Shown: positions 27,867 through 38,471, counted from the first letter of the stretch. The stretch is DNA of 64,000 nt from Nostoc sp. RI_552 (GCA_016124525.1 WGNO01000014.1:1-64000), one strand, 5' to 3'. Translations and numbers: made by a program. The notes: generated from the letters alone by a model not told the origin.

Positions 27867-28841
27867 CTAAACACTCATTTCTAGCATCCTCTCAATCGGA
27901 CGCAGTGCCGCAATGCGAATCTCTTCTGACATGGTGATTTCAGGGGTACGATTTTTCATCGTTAAATATAACTTTTCCAGAGTATTTAATCGCATAAATG
28001 GACATTCGTTGCAAGCACAGTTATTCAATGGTGGAGCAGGAATGAAGTGCTTACCAGGAGCCAGTTTTTGCATTTGGTGAATAATACCTGGCTCTGTAGC
28101 CACGATAAATTCTTTTGTAGGGCTACTTTGACAATATTTGAGTAAAGCTGCTGTTGATCCGATAAAACTGGCATGACGCAATACACTAGTTTCACATTCT
28201 GGATGAGCGATCACCTCTGCTTCCGGTTGAGTAATTTTTAACTGGACAATTTTCTTTTCTGAAAAAGTTTCATGGACAATACAGCTACCCCCCCATAGAA
28301 GCAAATCTCGTCCGGTTTGTTCCATGACATATTGCCCCAAATTGCGGTCTGGGGCAAAAATAATCGGCTCTGATTGCGGTATTTTTTGCACAATCTTCAC
28401 AGCGTTGGAACTAGTGCAGATAATGTCACTCATTGCTTTAATCTCAGCAGAGCAGTTGATGTAAGAAACTACGAGATGATCTGGATGTGCTGCTTTAAAA
28501 GCTGCAAATGCTTCTCGTGGACAACTATCTGCTAAAGAACAACCAGCATCTAAATCTGGTAAAAGCACCAATTTATCGGGATTTAGTATTTTTGCTGTTT
28601 CTGCCATAAAGTGAACACCAGCAAAGACAATTACATCTGCTTTGGTTTTGGCTGCAGCTTTAGCTAATTGTAATGAATCACCAATAAAGTCGGCGATATC
28701 TTGAATATCCGGTTCTTGATAGTAATGGGCTAGGATAACCGCATTGAGTTCCTTTTTCAGATTCGCAATGGCAGTAAATAAATCTAGTGGTAGTTCACCC
28801 TGTGGGGTTTTGTTTAGTTGAGGTATTGCAGTGGTAAACAC
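27867..28841 (-). CDS. nadA: Quinolinate synthase
   Basis: NadA condenses iminoaspartate with dihydroxyacetone phosphate to quinolinate using a [4Fe-4S] cluster. The 324-aa protein has [20 protein letters not shown], the three cluster cysteines in [20 protein letters not shown] and [11 protein letters not shown], and HPECETSVL. Length is normal. Product feeds NadC at the left end of the window. It is monocistronic. Confidence 0.97.
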   Translation of the reverse strand: MFTTAIPQLNKTPQGELPLDLFTAIANLKKELNAVILAHYYQEPDIQDIADFIGDSLQLAKAAAKTKADVIVFAGVHFMAETAKILNPDKLVLLPDLDAGCSLADSCPREAFAAFKAAHPDHLVVSYINCSAEIKAMSDIICTSSNAVKIVQKIPQSEPIIFAPDRNLGQYVMEQTGRDLLLWGGSCIVHETFSEKKIVQLKITQPEAEVIAHPECETSVLRHASFIGSTAALLKYCQSSPTKEFIVATEPGIIHQMQKLAPGKHFIPAPPLNNCACNECPFMRLNTLEKLYLTMKNRTPEITMSEEIRIAALRPIERMLEMSV

Positions 28842-28991
28842 AATTAGGAGTTGCTTTAAGTTGCAAGTTTTTGTTCTGTGGATTCAATTATAGTAGTTTT
28901 TACCAAAAATAGTAGGCAGTAGATCTCTTGCTAGTTATATCCAAATCCGGCGGAGTTTCATATGCTGGAGATAGACTGCAAGGAAAGTGGC

Positions 28992-29897
28992 ATGACCAGT
29001 CAGAAAACGAAATCAATAACCCTAAAAATTGCTGTAGTTGGAGATGTTCACGACCAATGGGAATTAGAAGATGGCATTGCACTCAAGTATCTGGCTGTTG
29101 ACTTGGTGCTGTTTGTGGGTGATTTTGGCAATGAATCGGTAGATGTGGTCAGAGCGATCGCCTCCCTCGATATTCCCAAAGCAGCTGTGATGGGAAACCA
29201 CGATGCCTGGTACAGTGCCACGGAATGGGGACGCAGGAAATGTCCATATGACCGTTCCCAGTCAGATTGGGTACAGGAACAACTGGATTTATTGGGATCT
29301 GCCCATGTAGGTTACGGTAAATTAGATTTTCCCGCCTGGAATTTAACTGTCGTGGGGGGGCGTCCCTTTACATGGGGCGGGCCAGAGTGGAAATTTGCGG
29401 ACATTGTGCAAGAACGTTATGGTGTGACAAGTATGGAACAATCCGCCGAGCGCATCTTCAAAGCCGTAAAAAGTGCCGCTCATGAAACGATTATTTTTCT
29501 CGGTCACAACGGCCCTAGTGGTTTAGGTGATCGCCCTGAAGATCCCTGTGGTAAGGACTGGCATCCCATCGGTGGTGACTTTGGCGATCCAGACCTCGGC
29601 GAGGCCATTTCTCAGGCTCTCACGGCTGGTAAAAACATTCCTTTGGTGACATTTGGTCATATGCACCGTACCCTCAGACACACCAAAAAAGTGCAGCGCA
29701 AAACTGTATTTAAAAGTCCAGAAGGAACAATTTACTTAAACGGGGCAACTGTACCCAGAATTTTGGAAAATCAGGGTGAGAAGTTGCGTAATTTTTCCAT
29801 TGTTTCCTTAGAAGCAGGTGAGGTGTCCCAGGTCTCCTTAGTGTGGGTAGGCTATGATTTCCAGGTAGTTGTGGAGGAAATTTTGTACCAGCAATAG
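28992..29897 (+). CDS. Metallophosphoesterase (TIGR04168-like)
   Basis: A 301-aa calcineurin-like phosphoesterase: AVVGDVHDQWE (D and H metal ligands), LFVGDFGNES (bridging Asp), VMGNHDAWY, FLGHNGPSGLGD and the C-terminal VTFGHMHRTLRH. The motif set is complete, so it should be active; the substrate is unknown. The frame opens at 28962, but the ATG at 28992 (MTSQKTK) gives the expected N-terminus; both are possible. Confidence 0.85.
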   Translation: MTSQKTKSITLKIAVVGDVHDQWELEDGIALKYLAVDLVLFVGDFGNESVDVVRAIASLDIPKAAVMGNHDAWYSATEWGRRKCPYDRSQSDWVQEQLDLLGSAHVGYGKLDFPAWNLTVVGGRPFTWGGPEWKFADIVQERYGVTSMEQSAERIFKAVKSAAHETIIFLGHNGPSGLGDRPEDPCGKDWHPIGGDFGDPDLGEAISQALTAGKNIPLVTFGHMHRTLRHTKKVQRKTVFKSPEGTIYLNGATVPRILENQGEKLRNFSIVSLEAGEVSQVSLVWVGYDFQVVVEEILYQQ

Positions 29898-29974
29898 CGA
29901 ACCTTGGCGGAAATAGTTGCTTTCAGGAGTGCAAATTGCCTAGATAATGAGATATAGTATTAATGTCTGTCAGC

Positions 29975-30004
29975 TTGTTAATGTTCGACAAAAAAGACTA
30001 TAAT
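29975..30004 (+). promoter_or_regulatory. Promoter of tRNA-Ser
   Basis: TTGTTA (29975-29980), an 18-bp spacer and a consensus TATAAT (29999-30004) lie 43 bp upstream of the tRNA 5' end. Confidence 0.55.
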
Positions 30005-30046
30005 GGCATTTTGTTGTGGGTTAGTTAAAAGCTCGACAGTTTTATT

Positions 30047-30131
30047 GGAGAGGTGGCAGAGTGGTCGATTGCGTCCGACTTGAAATCGGATGAGGCTAAA
30101 ACCTCCGGGAGTTCGAATCTCCCCCTCTCCG
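30047..30131 (+). tRNA. trnS-UGA: tRNA-Ser (anticodon UGA)
   Basis: An 85-nt cloverleaf: acceptor GGAGAGG pairs with CCTCTCC plus discriminator G, anticodon stem TCCGA/TCGGA with TGA at 30081-30083, long variable arm typical of class II tRNA-Ser (TGAGGCTAAAACCTCC) and T-loop GTTCGAATC. CCA is not encoded. Confidence 0.95.
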
Positions 30132-30284
30132 TTGGGCTAATTGAAGGAGTATTTTTAATTTTAACTTCCCAAGTTCTAATTACTTGCTGAAGTTGTTTAA
30201 TCTCAGTCATGGTTAGCTGTTGAGAAACAAAAATGTATCACGCCAAAACACAAAGGGACAAAGAATTGGCGTGAAACTCCGCAC

Positions 30285-31187
30285 TTATTCAGCAGGTTTG
30301 TTGATAGCTCGGTTGGCACGCGCTTCGGCTGAAGCCATAACTTCATCAAAGTTATCTAAGATTTCTCCAGGGAAGTTTTCTAAAATCCTGGTAGAAAGAG
30401 TTACCCGGCCTTTCCCTTCATCTAGGTCAATAATTACAGCTTTAACTGTTTGACCAACTTGAAAAACTTTTTCTAGAGATTCAATGAACTTTTGACTGAC
30501 TTGCTTAATATGTAGCAAGGCACTAAGTCCATCTAAATCTACAAATACTCCAAAAGGTTTAACACCAGTGACTTTACCTTCTACCAGCTGATTTAGTTCT
30601 AATAAGCTGAAGTTACTAGAACGAGTCGCCAAGCGCTGAGAAAGTATAAGTTTGTTGTTACTACGATTAATTTCTAAAAAACTTACAGTTAAGTTTTGTC
30701 CCCTAAGTGCTTCTAGGTTATCACGGTCTGCTAAGTGCGATCGCGGGATAAATCCTCGCAAGGAGAGCAAATCAACGGTAACACCCCCTTTATTCACACC
30801 AGTTACCCTCGCTTGCACTGTCTGGCCAGCTTCTTGCATTTGTGTCAGTCGTTCCCAGATTTGCTGAATTTCCAGTTGCTTTCGCGAAAGGGTGACTTGG
30901 CCTTCTGCATCCTGGTCTCGGATAATTAAAAACTCCAGTTCCTCTTGCAATGGCAGCACCTCTGATAAATCCGTCACTGCTCTCAAAGAAGCCTCATCAC
31001 GGGGAAGAAAAGCGGATGACTTGCCACCAATATCTACATAGGCTCCATTGGAGTCAAGTTGAAACACTTTTCCATGTACAACTTGTCCCTTTTGAAACTG
31101 GTAGTCGTGTACTTCTAGTGCTTTGGCAAAATCGTCCATTGTAAAAGAAGAATTGGCTGGTTGAGAAACTTTCGATTCGGAGTTCAT
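30285..31187 (-). CDS. Ribosomal protein S1-type protein, three S1 domains
   Basis: The 300-aa product has three S1 RNA-binding domains at about residues 33-100, 120-185 and 205-272 (GQVVHGKVFQLDSNGAYVDI; QARVTGVNKGGVTVDL; EGKVTGVKPFGVFVDLDG). Cyanobacteria carry two S1 proteins; this shorter form with an N-terminal Ser-rich tail fits the second (Rps1b-like), but I cannot exclude the main S1. It binds mRNA leaders on the 30S subunit. It is monocistronic. Confidence 0.88.
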   Translation of the reverse strand: MNSESKVSQPANSSFTMDDFAKALEVHDYQFQKGQVVHGKVFQLDSNGAYVDIGGKSSAFLPRDEASLRAVTDLSEVLPLQEELEFLIIRDQDAEGQVTLSRKQLEIQQIWERLTQMQEAGQTVQARVTGVNKGGVTVDLLSLRGFIPRSHLADRDNLEALRGQNLTVSFLEINRSNNKLILSQRLATRSSNFSLLELNQLVEGKVTGVKPFGVFVDLDGLSALLHIKQVSQKFIESLEKVFQVGQTVKAVIIDLDEGKGRVTLSTRILENFPGEILDNFDEVMASAEARANRAINKPAE

Positions 31188-31373
31188 GACGATAGAAGAT
31201 AAATTATTATTTGACGTGATGCCACTGGAGTTTTACTAAACGCCTAACAAATTCCAAGCTAGTGGGAGTGTTAATTGAATATGCCTGTAATTATGGCATG
31301 ATTGTTTGCTTGGCAAAACAAGCCAAAATAACTCGAATAGTTTCGAGTTTGGGGACTTGCCAATACTTTTTGT

Positions 31374-32123
31374 CTAGGCTCCTAACACACTGTGAAAAAG
31401 TTGTTTTACCTGCTCCCAAGCATCACCTGCGGCTTTAGGATTATAGCTGGCGCGATGGTCACAGAAAAATCCGTGGTCAGCTCCATCGTAGCGAAACACA
31501 CGATGAGAAATTTTGCATTTTTCTAATTCTGCAGCAATTTGATCTATGTGTTCGCTGGGGATGCTCACATCTTCCATACCAAAGAAAGTATAGATTGTGC
31601 CTTTTATTTCTGGAGTACGAGTGATGGTGGGAGCGCCACCTCCTGGTGTGCGAGTCACAATACCTGCACCGTAGAAGGACGCAGTGGCTTTAATATCTGG
31701 TAGGGTAGCAGCTAAATATGCTACATGACCCCCAAAACAAAAGCCAATACAGCCAAAGCTATGTGGTTTCACCTGGGGTAAATTTTTGAGATAGTCGATA
31801 GCTGATTGAATATCATTCAATAACTCTGATACTTGAGTTTGCGTCCAAGCATATTTTCTGCCAATTTCAATATATTCCGGGGTGTAGCCTGTTTCAAAAC
31901 CAGGAGCTTGACGTTGAAAAAGTGCCGGAGCAATAGCTACATATCCTTGTTGAGCAATTCGTTCTGTAACTTCACGAATGTGAATATTGACACCAAAAAT
32001 TTCCTGTAATACTACAATTGCTGGGTAAGAACCATATGCTTGTGGGTGGGCTAAATAAGCCGATATTTCCAGATTATCTTGCGAAAGATGAACGGTTGTG
32101 GTATTTATTATTTGCTCTGTCAT
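31374..32123 (-). CDS. Dienelactone hydrolase family protein
   Basis: The 249-aa alpha/beta hydrolase has the Cys-type nucleophile elbow GFCFGGHVAYLA, the acid in FFGMEDVSIPSEH and the catalytic His in DGADHGFFCD, the triad of carboxymethylenebutenolidase-like enzymes. The frame is open from 32177, but the ATG at 32123 (MTEQIINTTTVHL) gives the normal N-terminus. The natural substrate is unknown. It is divergent from the PlmA-type regulator with about 200 bp between starts. Confidence 0.88.
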   Translation of the reverse strand: MTEQIINTTTVHLSQDNLEISAYLAHPQAYGSYPAIVVLQEIFGVNIHIREVTERIAQQGYVAIAPALFQRQAPGFETGYTPEYIEIGRKYAWTQTQVSELLNDIQSAIDYLKNLPQVKPHSFGCIGFCFGGHVAYLAATLPDIKATASFYGAGIVTRTPGGGAPTITRTPEIKGTIYTFFGMEDVSIPSEHIDQIAAELEKCKISHRVFRYDGADHGFFCDHRASYNPKAAGDAWEQVKQLFHSVLGA

Positions 32124-32332
32124 AAGAATTTTTACCCGTGCTGTGTGATTAGATATGTGATTCTTTGATATAACCATGCCACTAACTGGAGACTATTTTC
32201 CCAGCACAGTTGACGAGATGAAGTGCGGAGATGAAAAATTTGTCCGGCAAAAGTTCCCTGTGTATATAAAATACCTGATATGTAATCAACGCATTTAGTT
32301 AGTTGCCTCTACTAATATCAACAGGTTTGGTA

Positions 32333-33319
32333 ATGATTCAATTCCGTATTCAGCCAGACAGTGAAATTCCTGCCTCAAACCAGCTGTTTAATCAAATTCG
32401 GTTTGCGATCGCTTCGCGGCAATATCCGCCTGGATATAAATTGCCGAGTACACGGGCATTAGCCATACAAACAGGTTTACACCGCAATACCATTAGCAAA
32501 GTTTACCGTCAGTTGGAAGAAGACGGGTTTGTGGAAAGTCTGGCAGGTTCGGGAATTTATGTCCGCACCCAAGGTCATGAAGGCGGTAGCAAGCTACAAT
32601 CGCCTATGGTCAAACCACACAACGAAGATGGGTACAAACTGGTGCAAAAAGCACTGAATGAGATGCTTTCTCAAGGCTATTCACTCAATCAAGCGCGGGA
32701 ACTATTTTTAGGTGAAATTGATTGGCGGTTACGTTGTAGCGCCCAAGTGTTGGTTGCAGTTCCATCTCATGATATGGGTGCCGGTGAATTGATGGTATAT
32801 GAATTAGAAACGGCTCTCAACATACCTGTGCAGTTAGTAGCTATGGAAGAATTAACGGCCATACTCGATAAAACTAACTCGGCAACGGTGGTGACAAGTC
32901 GTTATTTCATTAGCGATGTAGAAGCGCTCGCAGCCCCAAAAGCTGTACGTGTGATTCCTCTGGATATCTACGACTACAGCAAAGAACTAAATTTATTAAA
33001 AACTTTGCCCAAAGAAAATTGTGTGGGTATAGTTAGTCTGAGTTCAGGAATTGCCCGTGCAGCAGAAGTGATTCTTCACGGTTTACGGGGAGATGAGCTA
33101 TTAATAATGACTTCACAACCAAAAAACACCTACAAGCTGCAAGCGATTGTCAAACGGGCGGAAGTAATCATCAGCGATCAAGCGAGTTTTCCTATTGTAC
33201 ATGCAGCAGTACAAGCATCTGTGGAGGACATTATTCGTCCACCTAAACTAATTAAGGTAGAAAACTATATTGGGGCTACGTCAATTAGTTTGTTAAAACG
33301 TGAACTAGGTTTAGGTTAA
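32333..33319 (+). CDS. plmA: GntR-family regulator PlmA
   Basis: The 328-aa regulator has an N-terminal GntR winged helix (residues about 10-75: IPASNQLFNQIRFAIASRQY, GYKLPSTRALA, LHRNTISKVYRQLEEDGFVE) and a C-terminal domain of about 200 aa that is not the MocR aminotransferase fold. That architecture and the start MIQFRIQPDSEIPAS match cyanobacterial PlmA, known from Anabaena plasmid maintenance and as a partner of PipX-PII in nitrogen signalling. The frame opens with a TTG at 32303; the ATG at 32333 fits the family. Confidence 0.8.
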   Translation: MIQFRIQPDSEIPASNQLFNQIRFAIASRQYPPGYKLPSTRALAIQTGLHRNTISKVYRQLEEDGFVESLAGSGIYVRTQGHEGGSKLQSPMVKPHNEDGYKLVQKALNEMLSQGYSLNQARELFLGEIDWRLRCSAQVLVAVPSHDMGAGELMVYELETALNIPVQLVAMEELTAILDKTNSATVVTSRYFISDVEALAAPKAVRVIPLDIYDYSKELNLLKTLPKENCVGIVSLSSGIARAAEVILHGLRGDELLIMTSQPKNTYKLQAIVKRAEVIISDQASFPIVHAAVQASVEDIIRPPKLIKVENYIGATSISLLKRELGLG

Positions 33320-33384
33320 AGAAGATCAACCCGGCAGCCTCAGGGGTGAACCTGCAAAGTCTTTTCGGTTTGCAAATTAAGTAA

Positions 33385-33665
33385 ATGTTGACATACTCTG
33401 CACCTAGAAGTGTGGGGGTTCTGGGGTCAAACAGCAATTGCCTCGGGTACTGAGCTTCGCGCGATCGCTGGCATAGCCCGTGTAACATGACCCAAGCCAA
33501 TGGTTGATGCCCCAACCATTTGAATAGTAAATGCGGCGTTTTCATCCAGTCCGTTTACAGAATTACAAGATGGACAACGCCATCCTCCAACATATAAATC
33601 GAGACCTGCCAAGATATCCCCACAATGAGAAGAAGTTTTACTAGAGGGATACCATCGATCTATAG
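33385..33665 (-). pseudogene. TnpB (IS200/IS605 OrfB) C-terminal fragment with right end
   Basis: The minus strand reads DRWYPSSKTSSHCG, WRCPSCNSVNGLDENAAFTI: the zinc-finger (two CxxC pairs) and DENAA motif of TnpB. The protein stops at 33427, and the next bases form the right-end hairpin with GAACCCCCACAC...GTATGTCAA (33385-33425). Nothing N-terminal survives. The fragment contains a dispersed GCGATCGCGCGAAGC palindrome that translates as ARSSVPEAI. Confidence 0.75.
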
Positions 33666-33669
33666 GGAT

Positions 33670-34581
33670 CTATATAGACAACTTGTTGACTTGCAAAAAC
33701 TCTTGCACTCGTTGTAAGTAAGTTCGCGCATCTTCCAACATAGGAAAATGGGATGTATTAGGAATAATGGCAAACTCAATGTTGTCACTCTTTGCCGCCG
33801 CTTGACACCCCATTTTCGCAGGAATAATCTGGTCATACTCACCAGCTACGAGCAAAGTCGGTACTGTGAGCTTGGCAAACTCATGAGGCATTAATTGAGC
33901 CTGTGCTTTACTGACTGAAGTATAAATTGTGCCCAATGCCGCATCATAGTCAGCTGCGAGAAAATCTTGTAAAAAAGCCTGGCGTTCGGAACTGGGAATG
34001 GGGCTGTGCAAGAATCTAGCCATAAATATTCTGTCAACAAACGGTATTTTACCCAACCACTTGTAGCGAAATTTGACTACGTAACCACCAAATTTATGAA
34101 AAGCAGTAAAAGCTTTTTCGTCGTACTCAAAAATGCCGCTACAAGTTAAAATGGCTCGTTCTACTCGTTGGGGATAGCTGTTGATAAATAATGTAGCAAT
34201 AGATGCACCCATTGAATGGGCATTAATATAAATGCGTTGGAGTTGTAACTCATCTAGTAAAGCTGCTAAATCCTCAGCATACTCCTCTAATTCATAAGTT
34301 AACTCTTTAATTGCTGCTGATTTTGCTTGGGTAGACTGAGACTCCGCAACATATTCACTGGCTTGGGTGATGGTGGGTTTTCCACGAGAACGCCCAAAAC
34401 CCCGCAAATCGTAGAGTAAACAATCAAATTGGTCTACTAAAGCATCAGCAGTACTTTTCCAGTACCTAGCTGAACCAGCCCAACCGTGAATAAAAACCAT
34501 TACTGGCTTTACGAAGCAGGCAGACGGTTTTTTCACCCATTGATAATAATGCTCGACACCACGGACAGAAATATAAGGCAT
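33670..34581 (-). CDS. Alpha/beta hydrolase
   Basis: The 303-aa protein has VFIHGWAGSARYW (oxyanion loop), LYDLRGFGRS, the nucleophile elbow AHSMGASIATLF, the Asp in LLVAGEYDQIIP and the His in NTSHFPMLED. Substrate unknown. The frame opens at 34602, but MPYISVRG (34581), preceded by TTTGGAAAA, is the likely start. It follows clpX on the same strand, separated by tandem heptamer repeats. Confidence 0.85.
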   Translation of the reverse strand: MPYISVRGVEHYYQWVKKPSACFVKPVMVFIHGWAGSARYWKSTADALVDQFDCLLYDLRGFGRSRGKPTITQASEYVAESQSTQAKSAAIKELTYELEEYAEDLAALLDELQLQRIYINAHSMGASIATLFINSYPQRVERAILTCSGIFEYDEKAFTAFHKFGGYVVKFRYKWLGKIPFVDRIFMARFLHSPIPSSERQAFLQDFLAADYDAALGTIYTSVSKAQAQLMPHEFAKLTVPTLLVAGEYDQIIPAKMGCQAAAKSDNIEFAIIPNTSHFPMLEDARTYLQRVQEFLQVNKLSI

Positions 34582-34656
34582 TTTTCCAAATTCAAAAATC
34601 AAGAGTGACTCGGCATAGTCTTAGAAGTTTTCCTTATGAGTGATTACCGAACTCGG

Positions 34657-34709
34657 AAGAAGTCAAAAGTCAAAAGTCAAAAGCTAATGACCAATGACTA
34701 ATGACTACT
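34657..34709. repeat. Short tandem heptamer repeats (STRR)
   Basis: AAAGTCA units repeat in tandem, then drift to AATGACC/AATGACT variants. This is the STRR class typical of heterocystous cyanobacteria. It abuts the clpX stop codon. Confidence 0.7.
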
Positions 34710-36042
34710 AAGCTGATTCTGGCTTAGGTAAGGAAGATGGATGCACTATCAATTCGGATGTTGAGCGCTTCTCTACCATTTCTTTGGTAACCATACAGCG
34801 ACTGACATCCTTACGGGATGGTAATTCGTACATGACATCAAGCATCAATTCTTCCACAATGCCTCGCAACGCTCGAGCGCCCGTTTTACGTCGGTAGGCT
34901 TCTTGAGCGATGGCTCGCAGAGCATCCTGTTTAAAATCTAATTGAACATTATCCATGTGGAGAAGTTTTTGGTACTGTTTCACCAAAGCACTGCGTGGTT
35001 TGGTCAAAATTGCCATTAGGGCTTCTTCATCCAAGGGATCTACCACTGCTATCATTGGCACTCGTCCAATAAACTCGGGAATCATACCAAACTTCACTAG
35101 GTCGTCGGGTTCTAGATAACGGAGAATATCAGCAGACCGTTTTTCTTTGGATTGGTTTTCGCCCGGCTGCACAAAACCAATTGACTTTTTGCCTATTCTT
35201 TGCTCTACCACCTTCTCTAAACCTACGAAGGCTCCGCCACAGACAAACAGAATATTACTTGTATCAATCTGGATACAATCTTGATAAGGATGCTTACGTC
35301 CGCCTTGAGGTGGCACATTGGCGATTGTTCCCTCCAACATTTTCAGCAAAGCCTGCTGCACGCCTTCACCGGAAACATCGCGTGTAATGGAGGGGTTTTC
35401 ACTCTTTCGAGCTACTTTGTCTATTTCGTCAATGTAGATAATTCCCCGTTGGGCTTCCTCTACATCCAAATCTGCCACTTGTAACAGTCGCAGCAGGATA
35501 TTTTCCACATCTTCACCAACATACCCTGCTTCTGTCAGTGTGGTGGCATCAGCAACGGCAAAGGGCACATCCAAGATTGATGCTAAGGTTTGCGCCAAGA
35601 GGGTTTTACCGCAACCAGTCGGGCCAATTAACAAAATATTAGACTTTTGCAATTCTACAGCATCATCTGCGCCATTTTTGCCTTTCGACTGAAGGGCTGC
35701 GAGACGCTTGTAGTGATTGTAAACCGCTACTGACAATACTTTCTTGGCTTCGTCTTGACCGATAACGTGTTCGTCTAGATAATTTTTAATTTCTCTAGGC
35801 TTGGGAATTTGGTTAAATGAAAAATTAGAAGAGCGGGGACGACGTTTTTGAGGTGGTTCTGACCTTGGTGCTGGTTGCGACGCAGCAGTATTTGTGTCAA
35901 GTAACTCTTCATCTAGGATTTCATTACACAAGTCAACGCATTCATCGCAGATGTAGACTCCCGGACCTGCGATTAATTTACGCACCTGCTCTTGAGACTT
36001 GCCACAAAAGGAACACTTTAAATGGGAGTCGTACTTAGACAT
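34708..36042 (-). CDS. clpX: ATP-dependent Clp protease ATP-binding subunit ClpX
   Basis: ClpX unfolds substrates for ClpP. The 444-aa protein has the N-terminal zinc-binding domain (C10, C13 and CDECVDLC), Walker [17 protein letters not shown], Walker [10 protein letters not shown] and the sensor-2 region [14 protein letters not shown]. Its ATG lies 9 bp after the clpP stop, so it is translated from the same message (tig-clpP-clpX order). Confidence 0.97.
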   Translation of the reverse strand: MSKYDSHLKCSFCGKSQEQVRKLIAGPGVYICDECVDLCNEILDEELLDTNTAASQPAPRSEPPQKRRPRSSNFSFNQIPKPREIKNYLDEHVIGQDEAKKVLSVAVYNHYKRLAALQSKGKNGADDAVELQKSNILLIGPTGCGKTLLAQTLASILDVPFAVADATTLTEAGYVGEDVENILLRLLQVADLDVEEAQRGIIYIDEIDKVARKSENPSITRDVSGEGVQQALLKMLEGTIANVPPQGGRKHPYQDCIQIDTSNILFVCGGAFVGLEKVVEQRIGKKSIGFVQPGENQSKEKRSADILRYLEPDDLVKFGMIPEFIGRVPMIAVVDPLDEEALMAILTKPRSALVKQYQKLLHMDNVQLDFKQDALRAIAQEAYRRKTGARALRGIVEELMLDVMYELPSRKDVSRCMVTKEMVEKRSTSELIVHPSSLPKPESA

Positions 36043-36051
36043 ACCAGCCTC

Positions 36052-36750
36052 TTATTTCAGAATGGTGACGTTTTCCCTTGCAGTGGGAATGTTTTGTCTG
36101 GAGATGACTTGATCAATTAAACCGTAATTTTTTGCCTCTTCTGCCGACATAAAGAAGTCGCGTTCAGTGTCTGCCTCAAGTCTTTCTAGGGGTTGACCAG
36201 TATGATGACTCAGTAGCTGATTCAACTGAGCCTTCACATAAAGAATTTCTCTGGCTTGAATTTCAATATCAATAGCCTGACCTTGAGCACCGCCGAGTGG
36301 TTGGTGAATCATGATGCGAGAGTCCGGTAGAGACATGCGTTTACCAGCAGAACCTGCTGCTAAGAGAAATGCCCCCATACTGGCGGCTAATCCAAAACAT
36401 ATGGTAACAACATCGGGACGGATTTGCTGTATTGTATCATAAATTGCCATCCCTGCGTAGACGGAACCACCAGGAGAATTAATGTACAGTTGAATATCTT
36501 TTTCTGGGTCTTCCGCGTCTAAGAACAGTAATTGAGCAACAATTGAATTGGCTACAGTATCATCTATGGGAGTACCCAAAAAGATAATCCGCTCACGCAG
36601 CAGGCGGGAGTAAATGTCGAAAGCCCTTTCTCCCATGCCAGACTGCTCCACCACCATCGGTACAATGTTGGTGGGTTCGCTTCTGTGAGAGCTAATTTTG
36701 ATTCTACTTAAACTATGGATGGGATGATTTCCCCAGTGGGATAGAAGCAT
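36052..36750 (-). CDS. clpP: ATP-dependent Clp protease proteolytic subunit
   Basis: The 232-aa serine protease has the [14 protein letters not shown] strand, catalytic Ser in [11 protein letters not shown], His in [11 protein letters not shown] and Asp in [12 protein letters not shown]. It has a longer N-terminus than Escherichia coli ClpP; MVVEQSG at 36657 is an alternative start. It lies directly before clpX and is the ClpP2-type partner of ClpX in cyanobacteria. Confidence 0.95.
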   Translation of the reverse strand: MLLSHWGNHPIHSLSRIKISSHRSEPTNIVPMVVEQSGMGERAFDIYSRLLRERIIFLGTPIDDTVANSIVAQLLFLDAEDPEKDIQLYINSPGGSVYAGMAIYDTIQQIRPDVVTICFGLAASMGAFLLAAGSAGKRMSLPDSRIMIHQPLGGAQGQAIDIEIQAREILYVKAQLNQLLSHHTGQPLERLEADTERDFFMSAEEAKNYGLIDQVISRQNIPTARENVTILK

Positions 36751-37049
36751 ATAAGAAGAATTGAGAATTAAGTTAGTAGAGGGTTGCCAGCAGTTCTTGC
36801 TGCCTTTTTAACGAATGCAATTTTATTTGAGCTATTTGTTAACCATTATGCCTTATGGATATAGCTCTCGGTACAGAAGATCAAGCTAAAGCCATGATAG
36901 ATGGACTATTTCTTTAAGATTCCTTAAAGATGTACGCGAAATTTGGTGTTGAGATGCAATTAATCAGGTCTCAGCAAGAAACTACCGAGTTGGAAAATTT
37001 TGACTCAGCAGGTTTTGGACAGACGTAATTAATCGCGTCTCAGCACAAA
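36751..37049. repeat. Spacer with two imperfect palindromic repeats
   Basis: Between tig and clpP, GATGCAATTAATCAGGTCTCAGCA (36953 on) recurs as GACGTAATTAATCGCGTCTCAGCA (37023 on): two copies of a dispersed AATTAAT-centred palindrome. Nothing else was recognised here. Confidence 0.4.
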
Positions 37050-38471
37050 TTATATGGATTCTGTACTAGGGGTGACGCTTTGCTCCTCAATCTGAGTTTC
37101 GGTTTTGTCGGATTCGGTTGCTGTTTCTACTGCGGAAGTGAGAGAACCTTCGGGCAGAAGTTCGACTGATGAATGCTCTAGTAACCAATCAACGATTTTT
37201 TCGGTTAAAAGTTCATTTTCCACCATCGAACGCATTCTTTCAGGATCAAGGTCTTGGTCTGCATATTGCTGCATCAGTTCGGCAACTCTGTTTTCCACCT
37301 GTTCTGGTGTGACCTTGATGGATTCCCGTTTACTGACTTCCAGTAAAGCCAAAGACCGTTTCAGGCGTTCAATGGCTTCATCACGGGATCGCTCCCGCAA
37401 TTGGGGAATAATATCTTGGGTAAACAGCTTTTTCACATCCAAACCTTGCTGAGAAAGCCGCATTGCTGTTTGCGTCAGCATGGCATCTATTTCTTTGTCA
37501 ATCCAAGTTTGTGGTAGGTCAACTTCCACGTACTTGAGCAGTTCTCCCAACAAAGCTTCTTGCTGGTTCGATCTAGTTTTTTCCTCAGCTTCCTTTTGAT
37601 ATCGTTCTTCTAAAGAAGCACGCAGTTCATCCAAGGTATTAAAGTCACTGACTTCTTGGGCAAAGTCGTCGTTCAATTCCGGTAGTTCTTTTTCTTTAAG
37701 TTCTTTGAGTGTCACTGTGAAAATTGCTGCTTTTCCAGCTAACTCCTGATTGGCGTAAGGGTCTGGGAAACGAGCCGAAATTTCTCTGGTTTCTCCAGCA
37801 TTCATCCCCACCATCCCGGATACAAAACCAGGAATAAACTTATCTTCTTGCAATTCCAGTTGAAAATCTGTAGCTTCAGATCCAGGAATTGGAGTAGGCT
37901 CGCCTGTTTCATCTTCGCCTTCGCCTTTAGCTAGCACACCTTTAAAATCCACTACGGCGACGTCCCCAATTTGGGCTGCACGTCCTTCCACAGGAATCAG
38001 CGTTGCTAATTCTTGCCTTTCTTTTTCCAGGACTTGATCAACTCGACTAGAGTCGTGTTTAACTTCCTCGGCTTTGGCTACTAAACCGCTGTACTGTAGC
38101 AGATTAACTTCTGGTTCTACATCTACGGCTGCTGAAAAAGTCAGAGATTTTCCTGGTTCATAATTACTAATTAGCTCCTCAAGGGAAGTCCGCAGTTGTG
38201 GTTGTCCAATTGCCCTAATTTCTTCTTGTTTGAGCGCTTTTTCTAGGCCATTTTGAATTATTTCTTCCAGTGCTGCTGCTTTGATGCGGGTTACACCCAG
38301 GCGCTGTAGCAATATCGGTCGAGGTACTTTGCCTTTACGAAACCCAGGAATAGTTGTAGTACTAGCTAAGTTTTTAATTACCTGTTCGTAAGTTTGCCGG
38401 GTAATTTCCGGCGTAATCTCGATTTCCAGACCAATTTGGCTGGCGGGAAGTTTTTCCTGGGTAACTTTCAT
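37050..38471 (-). CDS. tig: Trigger factor
   Basis: Tig is the ribosome-bound chaperone and prolyl isomerase. The 473-aa product has the ribosome-docking GFRKGKVPRPIL motif (about residue 42), the FKBP domain with GDVAVVDFKGVL, PGFVSGMVGM and FPDPYANQELAGKAAIFTV, then the helical C-terminal domain and an acidic Thr/Ser-rich tail. It is upstream of clpP-clpX in the same direction, a conserved bacterial order. Confidence 0.96.
   Translation of the reverse strand: MKVTQEKLPASQIGLEIEITPEITRQTYEQVIKNLASTTTIPGFRKGKVPRPILLQRLGVTRIKAAALEEIIQNGLEKALKQEEIRAIGQPQLRTSLEELISNYEPGKSLTFSAAVDVEPEVNLLQYSGLVAKAEEVKHDSSRVDQVLEKERQELATLIPVEGRAAQIGDVAVVDFKGVLAKGEGEDETGEPTPIPGSEATDFQLELQEDKFIPGFVSGMVGMNAGETREISARFPDPYANQELAGKAAIFTVTLKELKEKELPELNDDFAQEVSDFNTLDELRASLEERYQKEAEEKTRSNQQEALLGELLKYVEVDLPQTWIDKEIDAMLTQTAMRLSQQGLDVKKLFTQDIIPQLRERSRDEAIERLKRSLALLEVSKRESIKVTPEQVENRVAELMQQYADQDLDPERMRSMVENELLTEKIVDWLLEHSSVELLPEGSLTSAVETATESDKTETQIEEQSVTPSTESI

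Noticed and set aside
37105-37452. 115-aa Ser-rich plus-strand frame in tig
   Set aside because: Antisense of the acidic/Gln-rich trigger factor C-terminus, which gives Ser-rich complement.
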